A DNA stretch of 34,604 bases from positions 1-34,604 of the forward strand of contig JBDTOO010000038.1 in the NCBI GenBank assembly GCA_039933215.1, in the 5' to 3' direction. This DNA comes from JALYUA01 sp039933215 (GTDB lineage Bacteria > Acidobacteriota > Thermoanaerobaculia > UBA5066 > Gp7-AA6). Shown in pieces: positions 24,916 to 32,444 of the stretch (within the stretch, counting starts at the first letter, position 1; each line of letters starts with the position of its first letter). The notes below the pieces were generated by a model. The model did not search any database and was not told the origin of the DNA. It saw nothing but the letters and a program-made list of their open reading frames with translations. A program made the translations under genes and the position numbers.

Positions 24916-25665
24916 GTGCGCCGCGTTCTTTTTCGGATCCTCTACGCCCTGCTGATGTTCGGCATCTTCTTCGGCGGAGCGTGGCTCGCGTTCCAGCGAT
25001 CGATCGTGGGTCACTCGGTCGCCGTTCCGGAGCTCGTCGGCAAATCGCTCGCCGAGGCCATCCGGATCGCCCACGACGCCGGCTTGAAGGTCGACGAGCA
25101 GGTCTCCCGCGCCCGCAACGACGAGCGGATTCCCCGGAACATGGTCCTCGCCCAGATCCCGGAGAGCGGCTCGCTCGCGAAGCCCTCGCAGATCATCCGC
25201 GTCGTCCTCTCTCTCGGCCCGCGGGAGCTGCGCTCGCCGGACCTCGCGGGTCTGCCTCCCCGCGCCGCCGCGCTGCGGCTCGCGCAGGACGCCCTGCAGC
25301 TCGGCGCCGTGTCCTGGTATCGGGATCCGGCGGCGCGCATCGGCATCGTCGCGCAGGACCCGGAGGCGGAGGCCGCCGTCGGCAAGAACGGCTCGGTGGC
25401 CGTTCTCACGAACCGGGGCCTGCCCGAGACCCGCTACGTGATGCCGGACGTCGTCGGCAAGGACGCGGAGCAGATCCGCGCCCGCCTCGAGATGTACGGG
25501 TTCCGGGTGGGGAGCGCGCGCTACGAGTCCTACGAGGGCGTGCCTCCCAACACGATCCTCAAGCAGTTCCCCCCGGCGGGGGCTCCGCTGTCGTCTCGCG
25601 AGGTCGTCTCGGTGACGGTCTCCCGCGCGACGGATGCCCCGCCCTCCGCGGGCGCGACGCGATGA
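24916..25665 (+). CDS. Stand-alone PASTA-domain membrane protein
   Basis: 249 aa. One N-terminal helix (about 8-26) is followed by three PASTA repeats outside the membrane (about 34-101, 104-166, 172-237). Repeats one and three show the VPELVGKS and MPDVVGKD openings; the middle one (DLAGLPPR) is degenerate. PASTA domains bind peptidoglycan fragments or beta-lactams in PknB kinases and PBP2x, but no kinase or transpeptidase domain is attached here. Possible partners include the kinase at 14818-16365, which lacks PASTA repeats; this is speculation. The stop overlaps the rpe ATG. Confidence 0.88.
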   Translation: MRRVLFRILYALLMFGIFFGGAWLAFQRSIVGHSVAVPELVGKSLAEAIRIAHDAGLKVDEQVSRARNDERIPRNMVLAQIPESGSLAKPSQIIRVVLSLGPRELRSPDLAGLPPRAAALRLAQDALQLGAVSWYRDPAARIGIVAQDPEAEAAVGKNGSVAVLTNRGLPETRYVMPDVVGKDAEQIRARLEMYGFRVGSARYESYEGVPPNTILKQFPPAGAPLSSREVVSVTVSRATDAPPSAGATR

Positions 25666-26333
25666 AGATCCGCATCGCGCCCTCCCTCCTCGCGTCGGAC
25701 TTCGCCCGTCTCGCCGAGGCCCTGGAAATCGCGGCGGAGGGGGGAGCAGACCTCGTCCACGTCGACGTGATGGACGGTCACTTCGTTCCCAATCTCACGC
25801 TCGGCCCCCCGATCGTGGCGGCCCTCAAGCGGGCAAGCCGGCTGCCTCTCGACGTGCACCTGATGATCGAGAACCCCGAGGAGACGCTCGACCGGTACCT
25901 CGACGCCGGGGCGGACTGGATCTCGGTGCACGTCGAGGCGACCCGCCATCTCCAGCGCTGCCTCGCGACCATCCGGCAGGGCGGGGCGAAGGCGGGCGCG
26001 GCCTTGAACCCGGCCACTCCCACGGGAGTTCTCGCCGACTCGTGGGATGATCTGGATTACGCCGTTGTCATGTCCGTGAATCCGGGACGGGGCGGCCAGC
26101 CTTTCCTGCCGCACTCGATCGACAAGGTGCGCCGGCTGCGCGACGAGTCGCGGGCGGCGGGACATCCGGTCGTCATCGAGGTGGACGGAGGCGTCGACGC
26201 GTCGAATGCCGGGCACCTCGCGGCGGCGGGTGCGGAAATTCTGGTCGCGGGGACCTCGGTTTACGGTCAGGCGGACCCCGGTGCGGCGATCGAGGCGCTG
26301 CGGGCGGCGGTCCGGGGAGGAGTGAGGGTTTGA
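25662..26333 (+). CDS. rpe: Ribulose-phosphate 3-epimerase
   Basis: Interconverts ribulose-5-phosphate and xylulose-5-phosphate in the pentose phosphate pathway. 223 aa TIM barrel, full length. Signatures: IAPSLLASDF, HVDVMDGHFVPN (metal His and Asp), DVHLMIENP, MSVNPGRGGQ phosphate-binding stretch, and EVDGGVD. The ATG overlaps the PASTA stop and the TGA overlaps the next TTG, so the three genes form a coupled operon. No anomalies. Confidence 0.96.
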   Translation: MKIRIAPSLLASDFARLAEALEIAAEGGADLVHVDVMDGHFVPNLTLGPPIVAALKRASRLPLDVHLMIENPEETLDRYLDAGADWISVHVEATRHLQRCLATIRQGGAKAGAALNPATPTGVLADSWDDLDYAVVMSVNPGRGGQPFLPHSIDKVRRLRDESRAAGHPVVIEVDGGVDASNAGHLAAAGAEILVAGTSVYGQADPGAAIEALRAAVRGGVRV

Positions 26334-27205
26334 TACAGAGCACCGCAGTCGGCAGCGGAGACGGCGGCCCCGGAGCCCGGCGAAGGGGGAGGGCGACCGC
26401 GTTCGCCGCCGCGTTCGCCGCGGCCGTCTGGATCCTCACCGGCTGCGCCTCGACGCACAAGGTCGACAAGATCACCCAGGAGCTTCTCTCGACGCCGAAG
26501 GAGACCCTCTTCGAGAAGGGCAAGGGCCTGATCGAAAAGAAGAAATACGATCTCGGCCGTAAATACCTGACGTTCATCTTCGAGACCTACCCGAACGATC
26601 CTCTCGGGCGGCAGTCGCTCCTCATGGTCGCCGACTCCTTTTTCCAGCAGCGGACGACGACGGGATACACGGAGGCGCGGTTCCGCTATCGCGACTACCT
26701 GAACCGCTATCCGGGCGCTCCGCAGCGCGACTACGCCCGATACCAGTTCGCGGTCTGTTACGACCGGGAGCACGAGAAGCCCGATCGCGACCAGACGTCG
26801 ACGCGGGAGGCGATCGAGCAGTACCGGGTCCTCCAGAAGGAGTTTCCGAACTCGTCGCACAACGCCACCGCGAACGCGCGGATCCACGCGCTCATCGACC
26901 TTCTGGCCGAGCACGAGTTCGGCGTCGGCTACTTCTACATGCGCAAGGGGTCCCCCGGGGCCGCCCTCGCCCGGTTCACCAGCATGGAGGAGCGGTTTCC
27001 CGAGTACGGCGCCCGGGACAAGCTCTTTTTCTACGAGGGCGAGGTGCTCGGCCGCCTGGGCCGCCACGAGGAGGCCTCCCGGTACTACGCCCGGCTGATC
27101 GAGGAGTATCCAAAGAGCGAATTCCTGAAGAAAGCGAAGGAAAAGGTGGGAAAGGCGCCCCCCTCGGCGTCGGCTTCCGTTGACACGCGCGCCAAGAGCG
27201 AGTAA
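26330..27205 (+). CDS. bamD: BamD/YfiO-like outer-membrane assembly lipoprotein
   Basis: 291 aa. A lipoprotein signal ends with LTGC, giving lipidated Cys 39. Five TPR-like helical repeats follow (about 55-265), for example YDLGRKYLTFIFETYPND and DYLNRYPGAPQRDYARYQ, the layout of BamD/YfiO. BamD supports beta-barrel insertion by BamA at the inner face of the outer membrane, so this argues for a diderm envelope. The TTG start sits in TTGA overlapping the rpe stop. No other Bam gene is adjacent, so a general TPR lipoprotein role remains possible. A terminator follows. Confidence 0.82.
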   Translation: MIQSTAVGSGDGGPGARRRGRATAFAAAFAAAVWILTGCASTHKVDKITQELLSTPKETLFEKGKGLIEKKKYDLGRKYLTFIFETYPNDPLGRQSLLMVADSFFQQRTTTGYTEARFRYRDYLNRYPGAPQRDYARYQFAVCYDREHEKPDRDQTSTREAIEQYRVLQKEFPNSSHNATANARIHALIDLLAEHEFGVGYFYMRKGSPGAALARFTSMEERFPEYGARDKLFFYEGEVLGRLGRHEEASRYYARLIEEYPKSEFLKKAKEKVGKAPPSASASVDTRAKSE

Positions 27206-27208
27206 TTT
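27180..27208 (+). promoter_or_regulatory. Possible promoter for the secreted-protein gene
   Basis: A perfect TTGACA (27180-27185) inside the end of bamD is followed after 17 nt by TAATTT (27203-27208), only 3 of 6 to consensus. It would allow expression downstream of the terminator. Confidence 0.35.
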
Positions 27209-27240
27209 ACGGTAGAACCCGGCTTTCGCCGTAATTTTTT
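27207..27240 (+). terminator. Intrinsic terminator after bamD
   Basis: TTACGG (27207-27212) pairs with CCGTAA (27229-27234), with an inner GAA/TTC pairing, followed directly by six T residues (27235-27240). It is the only hairpin with a clear T-run in the window and closes the PASTA-rpe-bamD unit. Confidence 0.7.
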
Positions 27241-27250
27241 AGGAGCCGAC

Positions 27251-28195
27251 ATGCGCCTGACCTCGCGCGCCATCGCCGTGCTGTCGCTCGGCCTCACGCT
27301 CGCCGTTCCGGCGATCGCCCAGACCTCGAAGCCGCCCGCCGTGAGCGGCGCGCGGGAGGTGTCGGACCGGAACTCGCGGAGCGATCCCAACGCCGTCACC
27401 CGGGTGGAACCGGCTCCGGCCGTCGTCCCGACGAACACCGACGCGGCGCCGCAGCCACTGGGATTCGAGAGCGATATCTATTGCTTCGGATACCTGGGAG
27501 ATCGCGACGAGCGGTTTCCTCTGCGCGTCTCCGGCGCGGAGAACGTGGCCGAGCAGGAGGACTACATCACGAACGACCTGCTCTACGTCGACGGCGGCTA
27601 CGACAAGGGCGTGAAGGTCGGCGACGAGTACTGGATCATCACGCCCGAGCAGGACGTGATCCATCCGGTCACGGGCCGGAGCATGGGCCGTCTCTTCCAG
27701 TATCGGGGGCGCGCCGTCATCCAGAGCATCGAGCCTCGGACCGCGACGATCCGGGTCACCTCCGCCTGCACGGACATCCCCATGCACTCGTTTTTGAAGC
27801 GCTTCGAGCCGATCCCCATTCCGCTCGCCCGCAAGTCTCCGCCGGCCCAGCCCGGCGATCCGGCGTCCGGCAAGGCCAAGGGCCGCATCGTCTTCACGCG
27901 CGACGGCGTGGTGGCCCTGGGCGCCGACCACACGATGATCGTGGACCTCGGGGCCGCGGACGGCCTGCAGGCTGGAGACTTCCTGACGGTCTACCGCTAC
28001 TCCGCCGGCCGCGAGTACGGCATCCGTCCCGTGGGCGCGTACTGGGTGAATCTCCCCCCGCCTCCGGGAGTCTTCATTCCGCGCACCTACCTCGGCGAGG
28101 GAGCGGTGCTCGTCGTCGGCGATCGGTGGTCCGTCATCCGGCTGACCGATTCGAATCGCCTGATCGAAGTCGGCGACGAGGTCGAGCTGAAGTAA
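27251..28195 (+). CDS. Secreted protein of unknown function with two Gly-Asp motifs
   Basis: 314 aa. A signal peptide (about 1-23, ending AIAQ) is followed by a Pro/Ala-rich region. Two similar segments follow: YVDGGYDKGVKVGDEYWI (about 117-134) and VDLGAADGLQAGDFLTVYR (about 236-254). This D-x-G-x3-G-x2-GD pattern recurs in FlgT C-terminal-type and other envelope beta domains; I infer two copies of one beta module. No enzyme motif is seen. The ATG has AGGAG five bases upstream, stronger translation signals than most genes here. It follows bamD across a terminator. Confidence 0.75.
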   Translation: MRLTSRAIAVLSLGLTLAVPAIAQTSKPPAVSGAREVSDRNSRSDPNAVTRVEPAPAVVPTNTDAAPQPLGFESDIYCFGYLGDRDERFPLRVSGAENVAEQEDYITNDLLYVDGGYDKGVKVGDEYWIITPEQDVIHPVTGRSMGRLFQYRGRAVIQSIEPRTATIRVTSACTDIPMHSFLKRFEPIPIPLARKSPPAQPGDPASGKAKGRIVFTRDGVVALGADHTMIVDLGAADGLQAGDFLTVYRYSAGREYGIRPVGAYWVNLPPPPGVFIPRTYLGEGAVLVVGDRWSVIRLTDSNRLIEVGDEVELK

Positions 28196-28290
28196 GAGAT
28201 TCCCCTCCTTCCGGATCTCCTCTGATCCGCGTCGGCCGCCGTGAAAAACCGGCGCCCGGCTGGCACGAAAAAAATTCTCGACGGACTTCG

Positions 28291-28309
28291 GCGCGCGTTG
28301 CCCGCGCGC
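28291..28309. promoter_or_regulatory. Inverted repeat upstream of the Fis-like gene
   Basis: GCGCGCG-TTGCC-CGCGCGC, a 7-bp perfect inverted repeat, lies about 14 nt before TAAGAT (28323-28328), a possible -10. It would overlap the -35 region and could be an operator. An A-rich motif GAAAAAATTCT occurs on both sides, near 28268 and near 28348. Confidence 0.35.
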
Positions 28310-28370
28310 GTTCGGAGTTTGCTAAGATGCCCGCCTTCTCTTCCTGGAAAAAATTCTTTCGGAGGCGAAC

Positions 28371-28625
28371 TTGAATCTGGACGGGCAACTCCAGCAAATC
28401 ATCGACGAGCTGCTCCAGCACGGGATCTCGCTCGACCTCGCCAAGAAGGAATTCGAAAAGAAGTACATCGTCGGCGCGGTGAAGCGTTCGTCCGGAAATC
28501 TCGGACGCGCCGCGTCGTCTCTCGGGATTCACCGCAACACCCTCCGCAACAAGGTTGGCATCCTGAACATCCGACTCCCGCGCGAAAAGCATCGCGTCTC
28601 TCCCGACATCACCAAGAAGAAGTAA
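28371..28625 (+). CDS. Small Fis-family DNA-binding protein
   Basis: 84 aa, cytosolic. An N-terminal helical part (1-35) is followed by a Fis/NtrC-type helix-turn-helix (about 42-63) reading NLGRAASSLGIHRNTLRNK, close to the C-terminus of E. coli Fis and of sigma54 activators. There is no receiver or AAA+ domain, so it is a stand-alone nucleoid-type or local regulator. The TTG start has GGAGG with a five-base spacer, which fixes it. Its C-terminus ends in basic residues. Targets unknown; autoregulation through the upstream inverted repeat is a guess. Confidence 0.85.
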   Translation: MNLDGQLQQIIDELLQHGISLDLAKKEFEKKYIVGAVKRSSGNLGRAASSLGIHRNTLRNKVGILNIRLPREKHRVSPDITKKK

Positions 28626-28781
28626 TTCCCGGCGCCGCGCTCGGCGGCGAACGGCAGATTCTCGGCGTCGGAGATCGGGAGATTCGCGGCTGCCCGGCGG
28701 CGGTCGATCCGGCTGAGAACGAACGACCCGGAACGCGAGTCCCGGGCCGGAGTTGGAAGGACGAGGCGGAGGAGGCGGCGT

Positions 28782-28958
28782 CTATTTCGGGTTCGTCGGC
28801 TTGTTCTCGTCCGAGGTGCCTTCCTTGATCGAGTCCTTGAAGTTGCGCATGCCCTGCCCGAGGCCCTTGCCGAGCTGCGGCAGCTTGCTCGCTCCGAAGA
28901 TGATGATGACGATCAGGAGGATGATGAGAAGTTCGGGGACGCCGAGTGAGCCAAACAT
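28782..28958 (-). CDS. tatA: Twin-arginine translocase subunit TatA
   Basis: 58 aa, a very short but complete TatA/E. The N-terminal membrane helix (about 8-22) starts with GVPELLIILL, then FGASKLPQLGKGLGQGMRNF gives the FG hinge and amphipathic helix, and a short polar tail follows. It forms the pore ring of the Tat pathway exporting folded proteins. The ATG has AAGGAG with a six-base spacer. It lies 19 nt after the AmgK-like gene on the same strand; tatB and tatC are not adjacent. Confidence 0.93.
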   Translation of the reverse strand: MFGSLGVPELLIILLIVIIIFGASKLPQLGKGLGQGMRNFKDSIKEGTSDENKPTNPK

Positions 28959-28977
28959 AGGATCTCCTTCGAGGACA

Positions 28978-29961
28978 TCAGTTTAGCAGAGGAGACAGCC
29001 GGGCGTCGTACACCCGCCGGAAGGCGGCGTCGTCCGGCCCGGGGCCGAGCAACCGGCCGACCAGGGCGACTTCCCCCGGCAGGTACCGCCGGTACGACTC
29101 TCCCCGGCCCTGGGAGACGGCGCGGGCGAAGGTCCCGCACACTTTCCAGGCCCGCTGGAGCAGCACGCGGTCGAAACGGGCGCGGAACGGGGCGAGCGGC
29201 AAGGCGCGCACGCTGGCAAACGCCTCGACCGCGGCGTCGGCGGCGGCCGGGGTCATCCAGTCGAGGGTCGTCCGTTCCCAGAGGAGGGACGCGAGGTCGT
29301 AGGCGTCGGGCCCCGACCGCAGGTCCTGGAAGTCGATCGCCCCGACGGTCTCTCCGGCCGGGAAGAGGTTGTTGCCGTGGAAGTCGCGATGGCAGAGCGC
29401 CCGCGGATGCGCGGCGACTTCTGCCGCGAGAGCGTCGGCCCACCGGTCGTGCGCGTCGCGGTCGGACGCGGACAGCGGCTCCTTCAGATAGAGGTCGAAC
29501 ACCGCCTCGCGCGCGAGCTCGAGCTCCCGCCGGAAGAACGCCGCGTCGAAGGAGGCGTTCACGCCGGGGTCGGGGAGCGCCGCGAACGAGGCCGCGACTT
29601 CGACGGCCCGCGCGAGCCACGGCCCGCGCGCCGCCGGGTCCTGCAGGAACATCGCGGCGAGGTCGAGCACGCCGAAGTCCTCGACGATGTGGCTGCCTTC
29701 GTGATCGTCCGCGATGAGAAGCGGAACCCGAACGCGATCGCGCAGCGCGGCCCGCGCCTCCGTCCACCGGCGGCGGGAATCCGTCTCCTCCTCCGGATAG
29801 AAGACGCCGAGCACCGTCCGTCCGTCGCGGAGGAACAGCCGGACGTACCGGCGCCGTCCGACGTCGCCCGGAAGGACATCGCAGGAGAGCGGCTCGTGGC
29901 GGGTCCGTCGGGCGAGGGCGTCGAGACCCTCGAACCCGGCGGGAAGGGCGAAGGACTTCAC
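28978..29961 (-). CDS. AmgK-like sugar kinase (aminoglycoside phosphotransferase fold)
   Basis: 327 aa. APH-fold kinase with catalytic loop CHRDFHGNN (190-198) and metal-binding IDFQD (209-213). LPGDVGRRRYVRL (30-42) forms the N-lobe start. The FQD ending and overall layout resemble AmgK, the anomeric kinase of N-acetylmuramate and N-acetylglucosamine used in peptidoglycan recycling. The MurU uridylyltransferase often paired with AmgK is not beside it, so function is inferred. The start is a GTG at 29961, with no clear Shine-Dalgarno. A strong hairpin lies between it and the cyclophilin gene upstream. Confidence 0.72.
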   Translation of the reverse strand: MKSFALPAGFEGLDALARRTRHEPLSCDVLPGDVGRRRYVRLFLRDGRTVLGVFYPEEETDSRRRWTEARAALRDRVRVPLLIADDHEGSHIVEDFGVLDLAAMFLQDPAARGPWLARAVEVAASFAALPDPGVNASFDAAFFRRELELAREAVFDLYLKEPLSASDRDAHDRWADALAAEVAAHPRALCHRDFHGNNLFPAGETVGAIDFQDLRSGPDAYDLASLLWERTTLDWMTPAAADAAVEAFASVRALPLAPFRARFDRVLLQRAWKVCGTFARAVSQGRGESYRRYLPGEVALVGRLLGPGPDDAAFRRVYDARLSPLLN

Positions 29962-29979
29962 CGGGCGAATCGGAGGAAG

Positions 29980-30021
29980 CGGCGTCCGGCCTCGGGCGGC
30001 GGGCTCGAGGTCCGGACGCCG
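29980..30021. repeat. Long hairpin between cyclophilin and AmgK-like genes
   Basis: CGGCGTCCGG (29980-29989) pairs perfectly with CCGGACGCCG (30012-30021). Inside it, CCTCG (29990-29994) pairs with CGAGG (30006-30010), leaving one bulged base and an 11-nt loop. No T-run follows on the minus strand. It may be a terminator of a non-canonical type, a 3' stabiliser, or a leader structure for the AmgK-like gene. Confidence 0.65.
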
Positions 30022-30036
30022 GAAGAGCTCAGCGGA

Positions 30037-30663
30037 TCAGCCCTTCGCCTGGGAGAGCAGGATCTTCTTGATGCGAACGGGCTGGTTCGGCAGATCGCTC
30101 GCGTTGCGGGGCGCCGCGACGATCTTGTCGGCGACTTCCATTCCGGAGACGACCTCGCCGAACGCGGTGTACTGGCCGTCTAAGAACGTCGAGTCTTTGA
30201 CCACGATGAAGAACTGGGAGGACGCCGAGTTGGGGTCCGAAGACCGCGCCATCGAGACGATCCCGCGCTTGTGCGAGGTGTCGTTGAACTCGGACTTCAA
30301 ACGGACTTCCTTGCCCGCGACGACGTTGCCGCCCGTTCCGTACCGGTGGGAGGCGTCCTCCGCGCCCTTCGTGTTCGGGTCGCCGCCCTGGACCATGAAG
30401 CCCGGGATGACGCGGTGGAAGAACGTCTTGTCGTAAAAGCCCTTCGCCGCGAGATCGATGAAGTTCTCGACGTGCTTGGGCGCCTTGTCGTAGAAGAAAT
30501 GAATGGTGATGTCCCCGGCGTCCGTCTGAAGGGTCGCGAGGGTGTTGGCATAGTCGCGATGCGCGGTCGAGCTCACGGCTTTTTTCCCCTTTCTGGCCGC
30601 GGGCGCGGCTGCCAGCGGCAGCGCACACAGCAGCAACAGAGCGATGGCGGTTTTTCTCGTCAT
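30037..30663 (-). CDS. Exported cyclophilin-type peptidyl-prolyl isomerase
   Basis: 208 aa. A signal peptide (about 1-20, ending PLAAA) is followed by a basic stretch and a complete cyclophilin domain (about 40-205). FHRVIPGFMVQGGD carries the catalytic Arg 84. SSDPNSASSQFFI and QYTAFGEVVSGM are the other active-site blocks. It would assist folding in the periplasm. The ATG has AAAGGAG seven to eight bases upstream, which rules out the longer frame. It is followed by a hairpin, then the AmgK-like and tatA genes. Confidence 0.92.
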   Translation of the reverse strand: MTRKTAIALLLLCALPLAAAPAARKGKKAVSSTAHRDYANTLATLQTDAGDITIHFFYDKAPKHVENFIDLAAKGFYDKTFFHRVIPGFMVQGGDPNTKGAEDASHRYGTGGNVVAGKEVRLKSEFNDTSHKRGIVSMARSSDPNSASSQFFIVVKDSTFLDGQYTAFGEVVSGMEVADKIVAAPRNASDLPNQPVRIKKILLSQAKG

Positions 30664-30751
30664 CCCGGCTCCTTTCGAGGTTCGCGGAGACCATAACACG
30701 CGGCCCGCGCGCGAATTTCGCGCATCCGCCGGTCGCGGAGGCGGCCGGCGA

Positions 30752-30757
30752 TAGGAT
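30752..30757 (+). promoter_or_regulatory. Putative -10 of the small membrane protein gene, leaderless
   Basis: TAGGAT, within GATAGGAT, lies 6 nt before the ATG at 30764. Confidence 0.42.
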
Positions 30758-30763
30758 TGGGGC

Positions 30764-31276
30764 ATGTACGAAGAGCTCGCGCGGACGGTGCTTCTCGAGG
30801 ACGCGGACGGCCGGCTGGACGCGGAGATCCGCAAGATCGTCGAGCGGCATCCGGAGGCGAGCCCGGTCGACATCGCGCACCATCTCGTGGCGCGCGCGGC
30901 GCTCCGCTCCGCGGCCGTCGGAGCGGTCGCCTCCATTCCCGCCGGCCTTCTTCCGGGACTTCCGCTGGCGGCGGACCTCTCTTTTCAGGTGGCCACGCTG
31001 AACCGGCTGGGTCTCGGCGTCGCGCGGGCGTGCCGGCGCAAGACGACGCCTCTCGACCGGGCCGCCGTCGCCGTGGGCGCGCTCGCTCTGGCCGGGGCGG
31101 CGAGCTCCTTCCGGTCCGGCTTCCTGCGCGGAGCCCGGAGGTCGTTTTCCAGGCGCGCCCCCCGGCTGGTTCCCTACGCCGGGGCGCTGGCGGGCGCGAT
31201 CTCCGGCGCGCTCGCCGCGTGGGCGGCCGGCGCCATCGCGGAACGGGCGTTCGCCGGGCGGCGCGGGCGGCGGTGA
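30764..31276 (+). CDS. Small membrane protein of unknown function (EcsC-like layout)
   Basis: 170 aa. A soluble helical N-terminus (1-45) is followed by hydrophobic segments (about 48-72, 98-115, 140-165). The segment ASIPAGLLPGLPLAADLSFQ has the Pro/Gly-rich membrane hairpin style seen in EcsC and DUF697-type proteins; this is resemblance, not identification. The C-terminus is Arg-rich. Its stop overlaps the ThiO-like GTG, so the two are translationally coupled. No catalytic motif is seen. Confidence 0.7.
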   Translation: MYEELARTVLLEDADGRLDAEIRKIVERHPEASPVDIAHHLVARAALRSAAVGAVASIPAGLLPGLPLAADLSFQVATLNRLGLGVARACRRKTTPLDRAAVAVGALALAGAASSFRSGFLRGARRSFSRRAPRLVPYAGALAGAISGALAAWAAGAIAERAFAGRRGRR

Positions 31277-32406
31277 CGTCCGGAAGCTCTGTCCTCGTGG
31301 TCGGGGGCGGAGTGATCGGGTGCTCGATCGCGCGGGAGCTCGCCGGCCGGGGCGTGGACGCGGTCGTGCTCGAGAGGGCGGAGCCCGGGGCGGAAGCCTC
31401 GTCGGCCGCCGCCGGCCTCATCGCACCGCAGGCGGAGGGGCTGCCGCCGGGGCCGCTGTTCGATCTGGCGATCGCCAGCCGGGCACTCTACCCCCGTCTG
31501 TCGGAAGAGCTCGCGGGAGAGACCGGAGCGGACGTCGGCTGGCGGCGCAAGGGCATCCTCCGCTGCCGGCTCGACGGCGGAGAGGGCATTTCCCGTTACG
31601 CGTGGCAGAGAGAAGCGGGCCTCACCGTCGAGGAGGCGGGCGTCGACCGGATCCGCGAAATCACCGCGGGTCTCGCGGGCTCGGAGGCGCGCGAGGGGCT
31701 CTTTTTTCCGGAGGATGGCATCGTCGACCCGCGCCGCCTGACCAGAGCGCTCGCGGAGTCCGCCCGGCGCCGGGGCGTTCGATTCGTGACGGCGGCGGCG
31801 CGCCGGTTCCTCGCGGACGGAGGTCTGTGCCGGGGGGTCGAGACCGACGGCGGCGATTTCGAAGCGGACGTCGTCGTCGACGCCGCCGGGGCCTGGGCGT
31901 CCATCGATCCCGAAGTGGCCCCTGTTGCCGTCGAGCCCGTGCGCGGCCAGATCGTGGACCTGCGCCCCGAGGGACCGATGCTTCCGTCGGTGCTCGAGTC
32001 GGAGGACGTCTACCTCGTTCCCCGGGACGACGGGTCGCTGCTCGTCGGATCGACCGAGGAACGGGTGGGCTTTCTCAAGGAGGTGACGGCGGGAGCGGTT
32101 GTCGCGCTCGTGGTGGCGGCCTGCCGGCTCGCGCCGTCTCTCTCCCGCGCGCGTCTGGCGGGAGCCTGGGCCGGGCTGCGGCCGGGCAGCGCCGACGGAC
32201 TTCCGATCCTGGGTCCGGCGAACATTCCGGGCCTGTATTTCGCGACCGGACACTTCCGCAACGGCATCCTCCTGGCACCCATCACCGCCCGGCTCGTCGC
32301 GGACGCCCTGACCGGCGTGCCGGCGCCGATGCTCGAGCCTTTTTCTCCGGGGCGCCCCGGTCTTAACCCTGCGGTCTCGCGCCGCCCGAGCGTTGTTTTC
32401 GGTTAG
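31273..32406 (+). CDS. thiO: FAD-dependent amine oxidase, glycine oxidase ThiO-like
   Basis: 377 aa DAAO/ThiO-family flavoprotein. The Rossmann FAD motif VVGGGVIGCSIARELAGRG spans about 9-27. SSAAAGLIAPQ matches the ThiO substrate-proximal stretch, and the C-terminal WAGLRPGSADGLPILG and GHFRNGILLAP are typical. ThiO oxidises glycine to the iminoglycine used in the thiazole of thiamine. No thiG, thiS or thiF is nearby, so a D-amino-acid or other amine role is possible. The GTG overlaps the previous stop. It ends 38 nt before the Tes-like gene and may be co-transcribed with it. Confidence 0.82.
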   Translation: MTSGSSVLVVGGGVIGCSIARELAGRGVDAVVLERAEPGAEASSAAAGLIAPQAEGLPPGPLFDLAIASRALYPRLSEELAGETGADVGWRRKGILRCRLDGGEGISRYAWQREAGLTVEEAGVDRIREITAGLAGSEAREGLFFPEDGIVDPRRLTRALAESARRRGVRFVTAAARRFLADGGLCRGVETDGGDFEADVVVDAAGAWASIDPEVAPVAVEPVRGQIVDLRPEGPMLPSVLESEDVYLVPRDDGSLLVGSTEERVGFLKEVTAGAVVALVVAACRLAPSLSRARLAGAWAGLRPGSADGLPILGPANIPGLYFATGHFRNGILLAPITARLVADALTGVPAPMLEPFSPGRPGLNPAVSRRPSVVFG

Positions 32407-32409
32407 AAT
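32404..32409 (+). promoter_or_regulatory. Possible -10 of the Tes-like gene
   Basis: TAGAAT overlaps the stop codon of the ThiO-like gene and lies 35 nt upstream of the ATG, giving a leader of about 28 nt. No good -35 is visible. Confidence 0.3.
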
Positions 32410-32444
32410 CTCGCGAGATAACGGCCGGGAGCTCCCCGCCGACA

